Origin: Candidatus Methanoperedens sp.
GTDB taxonomy: Archaea > Halobacteriota > Methanosarcinia > Methanosarcinales > Methanoperedenaceae
DNA length: 27,363 nucleotides
Reading direction: 5' to 3'
Assembly: GCA_023249275.1 (NCBI GenBank)
Contig: JAHFCV010000010.1
Coordinates: 1 to 27,363, forward strand
Part shown: positions 7,501 to 15,795 of the stretch, piece by piece
How positions within the stretch are numbered: position 1 is the stretch's first letter
Layout of the letters: every line of letters starts with the position of its first letter
The notes under the pieces: generated by a model
Database searches by the model: none
The model's input: the letters and a program-made list of their open reading frames with translations, nothing else
Told to the model about the DNA's origin: nothing
Translations under genes and position numbers: made by a program

Positions 7501-10500
7501 CACTTCGGCATGAACTCCGCAAACAGCAGTGCCAACGGTGCGTGCTGGGCATGCCACGATACCGACGGGAACGTAACAAGCGGTCACGGCGACAAACAGA
7601 AGACACCCAAGAGCTGCGATGTGTGCCACCTTGCCTCCGGCACTTACTACACCCAGTCCCAGAGCTGGGGCGGTCTCAGAGTAGACGAACACTACTATTC
7701 CGGCAACCAGATAAAAGCCGGGAACTCAAGCTCGAACCTTACCTCATGCATCAACTGCCATGAGAACATAAGCGAAATGATTCTGTACAACAACGATACC
7801 GACACAGGCACAACATTTACAGGCGACGGGATAAGGCTAAACGGCGGCAACAGGAGTGCGTATCACTATGGAAAGAATAGAACCGACCTCCGTACCTGGA
7901 ATGGCAGCAACACCGCCAACTGCAGCTACTGCCACCAGAACAGCAATACTTTCTTCAACATAACCATGGTCAATGCCGCAGACAACAGCACAATCCAGAA
8001 CCACAGCACAGGCAGTTCACCAAATTGTTACAATTCCACCTGCCATTCAAGCGGCTGGCTCCATAACTCAACACTCACACGCCCCTCCCTGCCATTACCC
8101 AACACCACCTACTGCCAGACCTGCCATGCAGGAAAGCAGGAACACAACGGCACGCAGCAGTGCAGCAAATGCCATATCAATACCAGCAGCAGCGATACCA
8201 TCCACCCCATAAAATACATCCAGACAACAGGACTATTCAGCACAAATAATATCACAGCAGCCAACTGCACCAACTGTCACCAGTCCGTGTTATCCTCCAA
8301 CTTCTCCACAGCCCCGCAAATCCCAGCCACTTTAAAACACAGTTCCAACCTATCCAACGGTTCAATATGGAACAGTACCACCACTCCATACTGGACAACC
8401 GAAGAAACCGCCTGCTACTACTGCCATAACGATACCAAACACAATTCAACCGCCCTGGGCAAGATAAGTGCGTTGCTAAATACCAGCAACAAGAGAAACG
8501 GCCAGCTCGCAACCACAGTCTGGTGTGCTGACTGTCACCTCAACAAAACCAATACCAATTACAAAGGCACCCTGTGGACCCAGGCCCCCCCGTTAATCAC
8601 GGTCAACAACACAGGCAAAGCACGATGGGATAACCATAGCGGTTACTTTAGCAGCGGCTACAACGACAGCGTCTGCGAAGGCTGCCATGCCCAGAACATA
8701 TCAGCAGCGGGAACCTCCCTGAACTACTCCCACAGCCTTGACGAAGGCGTAGCAGGCGGACCCGACTGTATAAGCTGCCATAACCTTGCAACAGGCTTAA
8801 GCGGCGGAGCCCCGAGCGGCATTAACTTCACATCCTTCAACCAGAGCACACACTTCGGCATGAACTCCGCAAACAGCAGTGCCAACGGTGCGTGCTGGGC
8901 ATGCCACGATACCGACGGGAACGTAACAAGCGGTCACGGCGACAAACAGAAGACACCCAAGAGCTGCGATGTGTGCCACCTTGCCTCCGGCACTTACTAC
9001 ACCCAGTCCCAGAGCTGGGGCGGTCTCAGAGTAGACGAACACTACTATTCCGGCAACCAGATAAAAGCCGGGAACTCAAGCTCGAACCTTACCTCATGCA
9101 TCAACTGCCATGAGAACATAAGCGAAATGATTCTGTACAACAACGATACCGACACAGGCACAACATTTACAGGCGACGGGATAAGGCTAAACGGCGGCAA
9201 CAGGAGTGCGTATCACTATGGAAAGAATAGAACCGACCTCCGTACCTGGAATGGCAGCAACACCGCCAACTGCAGCTACTGCCACCAGAACAGCAATACT
9301 TTCTTCAACATAACCATGGTCAATGCCGCAGACAACAGCACAATCCAGAACCACAGCACAGGCAGTTCACCAAATTGTTACAATTCCACCTGCCATTCAA
9401 GCGGCTGGCTCCATAACTCAACACTCACACGCCCCTCCCTGCCATTACCCAACACCACCTACTGCCAGACCTGCCATGCAGGAAAGCAGGAACACAACGG
9501 CACGCAGCAGTGCAGCAAATGCCATATCAATACCAGCAGCAGCGATACCATCCACCCCATAAAATACATCCAGACAACAGGACTATTCAGCACAAATAAT
9601 ATCACAGCAGCCAACTGCACCAACTGTCACCAGTCCGTGTTATCCTCCAACTTCTCCACAGCCCCGCAAATCCCAGCCACTTTAAAACACAGTTCCAACC
9701 TATCCAACGGTTCAATATGGAACAGTACCACCACTCCATACTGGACAACCGAAGAAACCGCCTGCTACTACTGCCATAACGATACCAAACACAATTCAAC
9801 CGCCCTGGGCAAGATAAGTGCGTTGCTAAATACCAGCAACAAGAGAAACGGCCAGCTCGCAACCACAGTCTGGTGTGCTGACTGTCACCTCAACAAAACC
9901 AATACCAATTACAAAGGCACCCTGTGGACCCAGGCCCCCCCGTTAATCACGGTCAACAACACAGGCAAAGCACGATGGGATAACCATAGCGGTTACTTTA
10001 GCAGCGGCTACAACGACAGCGTCTGCGAAGGCTGCCATGCCCAGAACATATCAGCAGCGGGAACCTCCCTGAACTACTCCCACAGCCTTGACGAAGGCGT
10101 AGCAGGCGGACCCAACTGTATAAGCTGCCATAACCTTGCAACAGGCTTGCAGAACGGAGCACCAAGCGGAATAGACTACACAGCCTTCAACCAGAGCAAA
10201 CACATTAACATGAACTCGGCAAACAGCACAACCAATGGAGCCTGCTGGGCATGCCACGACACAGACGGTAACGTCACAAGCGGTCATCCCGACAAGAAAG
10301 ATACGCCCAAGGTATGCGACGAGTGCCACCTTGACACAGGAGCCTATTATTCGCAGTCACTGGGCTGGGGTCTATTAGTCACGGTAAAGCAGCATTACTA
10401 TAGCAGCACTAAGATAAAGGCTGGAAACTCGACCTCAGTCATCGCTTCCTGCATCAACTGCCACGAGAACGTAAGCGAGATGCTCCTGGACAACATCGAT

Positions 10501-13191
10501 ACAGACACCGGTTCATTCACAGGCGATGGTATAAGACAGAATGGCGGCAACAAGAGTTTCTACCATTACGGCAGCGATAGGCAGGATTTACGCGTAGACG
10601 TATCAAATGAAAATTGCTACTACTGCCACCAGAATTCAAGCACAGCCTTTGCAGTAGCAATGCGAAACGCCTCAGCCAACAGCTCTATCTTCAACCATAC
10701 CGACAACCAGGTTGTTGAATGCACGAACGGCAACTGTCACTCCACCGGGTTAATACACGACGACACCCTGAACAAGCCGTCATTCACCAATGGCCAGTGC
10801 ACAGGCTGCCACTCGCTCCTGTCGCCCTCCATCTCAAACACGCACAACAGGAGCACGATCAACTGCTGGAACTGCCACCAGGACCCCAACAGCAGCACAT
10901 ACAGGACAAAAGCCCACGGAATGATGTATCCACAAACCAACGGAACTTACAGCAGGTTCGATAAAGGCACGCCAGCAAACTGCACCACATGCCACGTTTA
11001 CAATCTTGTAAACACCTCCACTGCCAGGGCAATCCAGGTGCCCGGGTTAAACCACTCCACAGACCTGTATTCAGGCAGCAAGTGGAACGGCAGCCAGTCA
11101 GGATACTGGGACAACACCTCAAAAGCAACCGCGTGCTATTACTGCCACCAGAACGGGATGCATAAACTCTATTCACCATTGCTGGGCAACGTCTCAACCA
11201 TCCAGGGCACGAACAAGGTTAAAAACTCCAACCTTTCAAGCTCTAGATGGTGTGCAGCCTGCCACTACAACGACAGCACATCGAATTATAAAGGGAATCT
11301 TCTCAATCCGCAACCGCCCGAGATACTGAACAAGAGCGGAAAAGTACCCACGGCAGCGAGCGATGGCACTGCTTTCTACAACCACTCCAGCGACCTGGCA
11401 ACAAACAAGAACGACAGCAAATGCAAGGAATGCCACGGAGTTGTTTTACAGCAGTATACGGAAACCACGCTCAACTTCTCGCACGCCGTAGGCGAAGGGG
11501 GTGGAGGACCCGACTGCGTATCCTCAGGCTGCCACGGCACGACAGGTTCGCCCTCATCGCCGTACATGAACTGGACCTCCTTAAAGTCAGGAATGCATGC
11601 AGGGCTTAACAGTGGAGCCACCAATACCACATCGCTCACCGACCCCATAGATAAAGCCTGCTGGGCATGCCACGGCGACGGTACAGAGCCTTCAGGTCAC
11701 CCCTCGAAATACAAGCAGCCCTATTATTGTGCGGACTGCCACGTTGCCTCGGGCAGCATAGCAGGAAAATACCAGGCAAAGAACGCAACCGAGCACCAGC
11801 ACGTAGATGCCCGGATACTTACCAATTCGACCTATGCACGATGTGAGAACTGCCACAACAACAGCCTTGTAACCTATCTGGATAACGAAACCAATTCATT
11901 AACCAATTACACCGTTGGCAACGTATCTCACTACGGAGCCAACAAGACAGCAGGGAAACTCATGGAGCCGGCTGTCAATTCCACCAACTGCGTCTACTGT
12001 CACCTCAACAATTCCAACAGACAGAAATGGGCAAACGCTACAAATTCATCAGCCACGAAACCCGACATTCACGGCACCTTCAATGACACCACAGTGAGCA
12101 GCAAATGCTGGGAATGCCATGTGGATGGAGGCATTTCGAGTGTAACCTCTGGCTTCACTTTGCACAACGCCTCGCTAAATCAGGGTGCAAGCGAGTTCTG
12201 TCTCACCTGCCACGTCGCAGGAGGAAGTGCACAAAGGGTCAATGTCAGCAGCGGAGACCTTGGCATGCATGTTGACCTGAACCTGAGCGATGGAGCGGGC
12301 AATCTCTCCAACGGTGACTGCTGGGTCTGCCACTTCGGCTACCCGCAGCCGGGCGGAGGCACACACTCATATAACGTAAGCAGGCAGAATACCTATTACT
12401 GCGAGGACTGCCATGGACCTGTAAAGAACGCGACAGCCATACCCAACGCAACGACTAAAGTGCTCACCAACTTCTACCATGGGAAATCATACTTCGATTC
12501 AGCACCCAGATACAAGGATTGCACGATATGCCATGCAGCCAATGACAGTCGAAAAGATTCGAACGGGAATCGGTTAAAGATATACCACAACCAGACACCG
12601 TTAGGGAAAGTTGCCAATCCTGGCTGGGCTGGATGGAGTGTAGGCAGTGTACCGGGCTGCAATGACTGCCACCAGACAAAAAACTCTAACGATGCACCCT
12701 TCCATGCCCCGGGTAAAGACCATTATGTCTCAGCCTCAGGCGGGTGTACAAAGAACTGTCATAAAGATAACATTATCGGCAACGTTCATCGACAGTATCT
12801 GTTTGGAGATATCCAGAAACTCTACGGCATTACCCCGCCTGTGATACCCTCTGTAACAATAAACAGTCCAGTGTTTGCGGGCGTAGATGTCAACATAACT
12901 GTCCATGGACAGGATAACGGCAACCAGATAGAGGCAGCCAGATACAGTGTCGTAAATAGCAGCGGAGCAGAAGTTATTGGCTGGACATATATGACTCCCC
13001 AGGATAATAAATTCAAATCGCGGTCAGAAATAGCGAAAGGAAGCATCAACACCTCTAGCTTGCAGTCAGGAAATTATACTGTGTACATTCAGGTTATGGC
13101 ATCCGGACCGAGAGCTGACCAGACAAAACGTGCGTATCCATATAACGGAGCGTGGTCTAGTGTCGCCAGCACAGGATTTATGGTGATATGA
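4585..13191 (+). CDS. Giant secreted multiheme c-type cytochrome (about 60 CxxCH sites)
   Basis: This 2868-residue protein has a signal peptide (hydrophobic 21-33, likely cleavage after AAA near residue 40), a heme-free beta-rich N-terminal domain (about 41-205), a long heme region, and a C-terminal beta-sandwich-like segment from about 2750. By hand count there are 60 CxxCH motifs, four CX4CH and one CX3CH; a CX9CH is doubtful. Such proteins are thought to carry electrons through and beyond the S-layer of methane-oxidising archaea to external acceptors or syntrophic partners. I see no C-terminal membrane segment and no recognisable S-layer domain. The heme region is modular: two six-heme modules (from about 5970), two nearly identical 450-residue modules with about 12 sites each (7478-10148), one diverged copy, then shorter units. 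Asn/Ser/Thr-rich spacers hold very many N-glycosylation sequons. It heads a four-gene operon and overlaps the next start by four bases. Confidence 0.95.
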   Translation: MQSEEESVKCKDAIAITVRGLFLVLVVLAALFATAQTAAAEGTPTQLIIFTDRKVYTDWFFDQAKTNGVAPNNVRVDSSNLTFFVYAVILDDDGNIMKGRSSYLSGIINDTAQLDHYNKGTNATHHADLGDPNLINGPLIFNDTGLSGDNQANDGIYTAKFDPTDFADSWSTTNVAGDDHFKINITVTDSNLGKSVYTYVLLNGIRCHGALGSHGTHNDGVMPGGVDNCAVCHPGYEHFYENKSGTIPYSMQDVHFKKVAEPTVISDDKNFDDYRWNTSNITKTGVGGVDWKTYLPGSGYCPFCHTDAAGNVLDYGNGDRLTLTDKPSCGAGSSYYGGCHANTNITGTKVVNWTQSAATGTYRWNNNITVAKSHNYTGNKANASCVICHDGSHGLSLPNVSYVSYTINEQCWLCHNISGGLNITANGGKNVNHNNPDCKVCHKNATGALDAHLVPAAVFGGVNCTSCHNISGSATGSIVNFTSVNKSMHGGLNKNASSTGGNATNKPCWACHGTINANGYANESDQPVNSHNDTVYQNPRDCYDCHNDTVSLFSAKGITDHIPSGLSKNTDVNTSSYNNTYCSYCHNNSIRPSFDPDGFGLTGGSPINASVSHYGANDTAGKLMSPTNNSTDCVYCHRNSSNMLKWGILPNSLANLSNKNGTAGTETNHTPYTSSSQCSSCHGGYTITASFTFHNAALGAGAVGGVNCTSCHNIGGSANNVNFSSVNKSMHANLNKNATSIGGNASNKPCWACHGTINATSGLANESDQPTDGHNTTVYKNPRECKYCHITGILRFNATNVTDHIPSGYSSLTDVNTSSYNNTYCSYCHNNSVYNGNDSSMGLSNQGSPMNASVSHYGANKTANMSMTAANDSTDCVYCHRNNSNMLKWGILNGSTANITKKNGTAGTGINHTPYTASIVCKDCHGAYNIATSTFHDAVISNGSEGGPNCIGCHYTGSPYNDINITSFNQSTHFGMNSANSSANGACWACHDTDGNVTSGHGDKQKTPKSCDVCHLASGTYYTQSQSWGGLRVDEHYYSGNQIKAGNSSSNLTSCINCHENISEMILYNNDTDTGTTFTGDGIRLNGGNRSAYHYGKNRTDLRTWNGSNTANCSYCHQNSNTFFNITMVNAADNSTIQNHSTGSSPNCYNSTCHSSGWLHNSTLTRPSLPLPNTTYCQTCHAGKQEHNGTQQCSKCHINTSSSDTIHPIKYIQTTGLFSTNNITAANCTNCHQSVLSSNFSTAPQIPATLKHSSNLSNGSIWNSTTTPYWTTEETACYYCHNDTKHNSTALGKISALLNTSNKRNGQLATTVWCADCHLNKTNTNYKGTLWTQAPPLITVNNTGKARWDNHSGYFSSGYNDSVCEGCHAQNISAAGTSLNYSHSLDEGVAGGPDCISCHNLATGLSGGAPSGINFTSFNQSTHFGMNSANSSANGACWACHDTDGNVTSGHGDKQKTPKSCDVCHLASGTYYTQSQSWGGLRVDEHYYSGNQIKAGNSSSNLTSCINCHENISEMILYNNDTDTGTTFTGDGIRLNGGNRSAYHYGKNRTDLRTWNGSNTANCSYCHQNSNTFFNITMVNAADNSTIQNHSTGSSPNCYNSTCHSSGWLHNSTLTRPSLPLPNTTYCQTCHAGKQEHNGTQQCSKCHINTSSSDTIHPIKYIQTTGLFSTNNITAANCTNCHQSVLSSNFSTAPQIPATLKHSSNLSNGSIWNSTTTPYWTTEETACYYCHNDTKHNSTALGKISALLNTSNKRNGQLATTVWCADCHLNKTNTNYKGTLWTQAPPLITVNNTGKARWDNHSGYFSSGYNDSVCEGCHAQNISAAGTSLNYSHSLDEGVAGGPNCISCHNLATGLQNGAPSGIDYTAFNQSKHINMNSANSTTNGACWACHDTDGNVTSGHPDKKDTPKVCDECHLDTGAYYSQSLGWGLLVTVKQHYYSSTKIKAGNSTSVIASCINCHENVSEMLLDNIDTDTGSFTGDGIRQNGGNKSFYHYGSDRQDLRVDVSNENCYYCHQNSSTAFAVAMRNASANSSIFNHTDNQVVECTNGNCHSTGLIHDDTLNKPSFTNGQCTGCHSLLSPSISNTHNRSTINCWNCHQDPNSSTYRTKAHGMMYPQTNGTYSRFDKGTPANCTTCHVYNLVNTSTARAIQVPGLNHSTDLYSGSKWNGSQSGYWDNTSKATACYYCHQNGMHKLYSPLLGNVSTIQGTNKVKNSNLSSSRWCAACHYNDSTSNYKGNLLNPQPPEILNKSGKVPTAASDGTAFYNHSSDLATNKNDSKCKECHGVVLQQYTETTLNFSHAVGEGGGGPDCVSSGCHGTTGSPSSPYMNWTSLKSGMHAGLNSGATNTTSLTDPIDKACWACHGDGTEPSGHPSKYKQPYYCADCHVASGSIAGKYQAKNATEHQHVDARILTNSTYARCENCHNNSLVTYLDNETNSLTNYTVGNVSHYGANKTAGKLMEPAVNSTNCVYCHLNNSNRQKWANATNSSATKPDIHGTFNDTTVSSKCWECHVDGGISSVTSGFTLHNASLNQGASEFCLTCHVAGGSAQRVNVSSGDLGMHVDLNLSDGAGNLSNGDCWVCHFGYPQPGGGTHSYNVSRQNTYYCEDCHGPVKNATAIPNATTKVLTNFYHGKSYFDSAPRYKDCTICHAANDSRKDSNGNRLKIYHNQTPLGKVANPGWAGWSVGSVPGCNDCHQTKNSNDAPFHAPGKDHYVSASGGCTKNCHKDNIIGNVHRQYLFGDIQKLYGITPPVIPSVTINSPVFAGVDVNITVHGQDNGNQIEAARYSVVNSSGAEVIGWTYMTPQDNKFKSRSEIAKGSINTSSLQSGNYTVYIQVMASGPRADQTKRAYPYNGAWSSVASTGFMVI
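5970..7434 (+). repeat. Two diverged tandem six-heme modules in the cytochrome
   Basis: Module starts (Cys of CTSCH) are at 5973 and 6705, a period of 732 bases. Each module has CTSCH, CWACH, a C-Y-containing motif (CYDCH or CKYCH), CSYCH, CVYCH and a final CSSCH or CKDCH, with shared spacer phrases such as NKPCWACHGTIN, DHIPSG, NTSSYNNTYCSYCHNNS, SVSHYGAN and NHTPYT. The same order, starting with a CX4CH, recurs in diverged form from 11515. Confidence 0.8.
7478..8827 (+). repeat. 1350-bp in-frame tandem duplication, copy A
   Basis: Copy A encodes 450 residues with 11 CxxCH and one CX4CH motif. It matches the following 1350 bases almost perfectly; by eye the only difference in the shared stretch is G at 8764 against A at 10114, an Asp/Asn change next to CISCH. 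Identity begins at 7478/8828 and ends at 8798/10148. Because 1350 is a multiple of three, the frame is kept. Confidence 0.95.
8828..10148 (+). repeat. 1350-bp in-frame tandem duplication, copy B
   Basis: This is the second copy, identical to copy A through 10148 except at position 10114. Downstream, from about 10178, a third copy continues the same heme order (CWACH, CDECH, CINCH, CYYCH, a CX4CH, CTGCH and so on) but is strongly diverged. The A/B duplication is therefore much younger than the A/C one, or A and B have been homogenised. Confidence 0.95.
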
Positions 13192-15167
13192 TGAACAGGA
13201 AAATGGTCATTATATTGGGAATAATACTCCTTGGTTTTACCGCAGCAGCCCTTGGTTCAGGTTCCGATGTAAAGGAATCAAGGGCAATAGCTTCGGGAAT
13301 TGGGATTACCTTAGAGGCACTGAAAGGTACAGAAAATACAGAACTATATATTTTCTATTCCGATGCCGCTCTTTCCAGTGCAGACAGGGTAAAAGTCAGT
13401 GTCTACAATGTAAACGGTTCGAAAAAATATACCGAAGTTTACAGAGTTGTTGCAATCCGCAACGGTGTCTCTACAATACCTTTAGCGAATCTTAACCAGC
13501 ACGAGACAGTAGAAGTTGAAGTCACAATCGGGAGCGGCAGCAGTAGAGTAGAGATGCTCGGGAAGACAGATGTCAGGCTGAGACCCGACTTAACAATTCA
13601 GAGCATCAGTGCACCCTCGAGTGCTCTCTCCACAGGTTATTTTAATGCAGACATAACCGTGGTTGAGCTGAATAAAGATAAGGGAGCAAACTTCAATGTT
13701 GTCATTAAAGAGGGCAGCACCATACTTGCATCAGGTGCAGGGATTATAGCGCCTGGAGGAAGTGTAACAGTCTCCCTCCCCCTGCTCATTAATCAGGCTG
13801 GATTACATGATTTATCAGCAATAATTGAAAATTCAACTCCTTCAGAATATTCGACATTAAACAACGAACAGAGATTTTCAGTTAAAATATTGCAGAAACC
13901 GGATTTAACCATTCAGAGCATCAGTGCCCCAGCGACAGCACTTAACACGAGTAATTTCAGTGTAAATCTGAACATAGCCGAGCTGAACAAAGACACGGGA
14001 GCAAGCTTTATTGTTGTCATTAAAGAGGGCAGCACCATTCTCTCGTCAGGTGCAGCAAGCATAACAGCGGGAGGAAATACACTAATTTCAATCCCCGTAC
14101 GGATAACCGAAGTCGGAATTCATACTCTGGCAGCGGTAATTGAAAATTCCACTCCTGCCGAGGATAATCTTGAAAACAACAGACAGGACTTTTCAATAGA
14201 AATACAGAGACCCCTGTCGAACCCTGACTTAACCATTCAGAGCATCAGTGCCCCCGCGACAGCACTCAACACAAGTAATTTCAGTGTAAATCTGAACATA
14301 GCCGAGCTGAACAAAGATACGGGAGCAAACTTCACCGTAGTTATCAAAGAAGGCGTTAATATCCTGGCTTCAACCTCTTCAACAGTATCAGCGGGTGGGA
14401 ATGTATCCATTTCGCTCTCCTTGCAGATAAATCAGGTCGGAATACATAATTTATCTGCAGTAATTGAAGATTCAACTCCTGCAGATGATAATACCGGGAA
14501 TAACCAGCAGGACTTTAACGTTGAAATAACCAAGCTTTCGTTGAACCAGGCTGACTATACAACAATGTATTATTCCCAGGACGATGACTATCACAACAGC
14601 AAGAACCTAAATTCAGCAGATGGAGGAGGAACACACATAGAAGTTTCGGATTATACAGAGAAGAGAATAGTTGAGAAATTCTATTATAAACTGACCATAA
14701 ACAAAGAAATCATCTTTCCAGTAGATTCCCTGCATATCCATGTCTCCAACGACTCAGGTATCGTAGAGGAGCATGAGTATGCCAATCTAAAGAACAAAAC
14801 CGTGTATTATCCCGATACAGAAAGCACTCTTACAATAACCTCAGCGGGCGGATTAACGGAAATTAAACTCGAAAGGAGTGTTAAATATCAGGAGACTGTA
14901 TCCTCAGGCTACAATTATTATTCAGCCTCCGACAACACCAGCTGGAATTCGGGTTCTGTCGATCAAAAAGGCGTGATAATGGCACCGCGAATAAAAACAG
15001 GTGTATATATAGAATTAATCGATGATGGTGCCGGGTACGGCGGGCTCGGGATAATGAATTTGACAGCCCCTGCTTATTTAAGTTCGACCTGGAATAATGG
15101 CGGGGTTACTGGATACCGGAATATCACAACATATTATACAAAACAGGAAGGGAAAACTTCAATTTAA
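13188..15167 (+). CDS. Secreted CARDB-repeat cell-surface protein
   Basis: The 659-residue product has a signal peptide or N-terminal anchor (MVIILGIILLGFTAAALG, about 6-23), a beta-rich region to about 130, and three CARDB-type adhesion-like beta-sandwich repeats at about 133-234, 238-340 and 346-447. Each begins PDLTIQSISAP and ends in a phrase such as AVIENSTPAEDN. The C-terminal 200 residues are Tyr/Ser/Thr-rich and unrecognised, with no membrane segment and no heme motif. Repeats 2 and 3 are also close at DNA level. It overlaps the giant cytochrome stop by four bases (ATGA at 13188-13191), implying translational coupling. Such a protein could be a surface scaffold or binding partner for the cytochrome; that role is inferred from position only. 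Confidence 0.8.
   Translation: MMNRKMVIILGIILLGFTAAALGSGSDVKESRAIASGIGITLEALKGTENTELYIFYSDAALSSADRVKVSVYNVNGSKKYTEVYRVVAIRNGVSTIPLANLNQHETVEVEVTIGSGSSRVEMLGKTDVRLRPDLTIQSISAPSSALSTGYFNADITVVELNKDKGANFNVVIKEGSTILASGAGIIAPGGSVTVSLPLLINQAGLHDLSAIIENSTPSEYSTLNNEQRFSVKILQKPDLTIQSISAPATALNTSNFSVNLNIAELNKDTGASFIVVIKEGSTILSSGAASITAGGNTLISIPVRITEVGIHTLAAVIENSTPAEDNLENNRQDFSIEIQRPLSNPDLTIQSISAPATALNTSNFSVNLNIAELNKDTGANFTVVIKEGVNILASTSSTVSAGGNVSISLSLQINQVGIHNLSAVIEDSTPADDNTGNNQQDFNVEITKLSLNQADYTTMYYSQDDDYHNSKNLNSADGGGTHIEVSDYTEKRIVEKFYYKLTINKEIIFPVDSLHIHVSNDSGIVEEHEYANLKNKTVYYPDTESTLTITSAGGLTEIKLERSVKYQETVSSGYNYYSASDNTSWNSGSVDQKGVIMAPRIKTGVYIELIDDGAGYGGLGIMNLTAPAYLSSTWNNGGVTGYRNITTYYTKQEGKTSI
13907..14328 (+). 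repeat. CARDB-coding direct repeats, 324-bp period
   Basis: Bases 13907-14004 and 14231-14328 are direct repeats with only about four mismatches by eye; all four look synonymous. The next part of each repeat (from ASF/ANF onward) is more diverged. The first CARDB copy begins 315 bases earlier (13592) and is less similar. Confidence 0.8.
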
Positions 15168-15172
15168 TACTT

Positions 15173-15778
15173 ATGGATAGAAGCGCAAGCGGACCTGGAA
15201 AAACAGTTTTGTTAACAATAGCTCTGCTAGCCGTTGGTATGTATTTCTTGCCAGCTACCCTGTCCATATTTTCAGGACAGCACACTTTCGTTAACGGCAG
15301 CGAGGTAAATTGCATGAAATGCCATAATGATATTTATAATGAAATATATCCTTCCGGCGGGGGTACGCAGCCACCGCACTGGTCGTTTGGGCAGACATGC
15401 AATGCCTGCCACAGGACAGGCGCTGTACCACCGTTCTGGGACGTCGGAATTTCGGCATATACGGAAACAAATGTGACCTCCAATCCTAACGCCCATGCTG
15501 CAGTTACTGTTGAATGTGTGTTTTGCCATGATTTAATTGTTGATGAAATCACAGGTTCCCAGGAAGCGCATGGGAGTTATTATAATGCTTCGAACCAGAC
15601 CAGCCTGTTAAAAGGCGGGAATGAAGCATGCGTGGGATGCCATACCCATACAATGATCAATGTTACCTGGAGAAGGCCAGGCGGCTATGGTATTAACGCA
15701 AATCTTACGGGCGGCTCATGGAATTTATCGTTCTCACTAAACCAGACATTGGTAAATACCACATCCGCTGGCGAATAA
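15173..15778 (+). CDS. Membrane-anchored tetraheme c-type cytochrome
   Basis: The 201-residue protein has one N-terminal membrane segment (about 11-33, TVLLTIALLAVGMYFLPATL). Four heme sites follow: CMKCH (47-51), CNACH (76-80), CVFCH (115-119) and CVGCH (153-157). The anchor appears uncleaved, so the hemes would face the outside. It may pass electrons from a membrane quinol or cytochrome b partner to the giant cytochrome encoded upstream, as NrfH/CymA-like quinol dehydrogenases do in bacteria. That is an analogy; I cannot assign it to the NapC/NrfH family from the sequence. The gene starts five bases after the CARDB gene and is the third gene of the operon. No strong Shine-Dalgarno is close to the ATG. 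Confidence 0.85.
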   Translation: MDRSASGPGKTVLLTIALLAVGMYFLPATLSIFSGQHTFVNGSEVNCMKCHNDIYNEIYPSGGGTQPPHWSFGQTCNACHRTGAVPPFWDVGISAYTETNVTSNPNAHAAVTVECVFCHDLIVDEITGSQEAHGSYYNASNQTSLLKGGNEACVGCHTHTMINVTWRRPGGYGINANLTGGSWNLSFSLNQTLVNTTSAGE

Positions 15779-15795
15779 TCAAGGCATAAATTAAA

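Noticed and set aside
7141..7692. A 183-codon minus-strand open frame, and similar long antisense frames throughout the cytochrome gene
   Set aside because: They are mirror frames of the Asn/Thr/Ser- and CxxCH-rich coding sequence. They recur identically in the two duplicated copies, have no Shine-Dalgarno and their products (low-complexity Ala/Val/Cys) resemble no protein.
7478..10148. Repeats considered as a CRISPR array or an insertion sequence
   Set aside because: The repeat unit is 1350 bp, coding and in frame, with no spacers, no terminal inverted repeats and no transposase.
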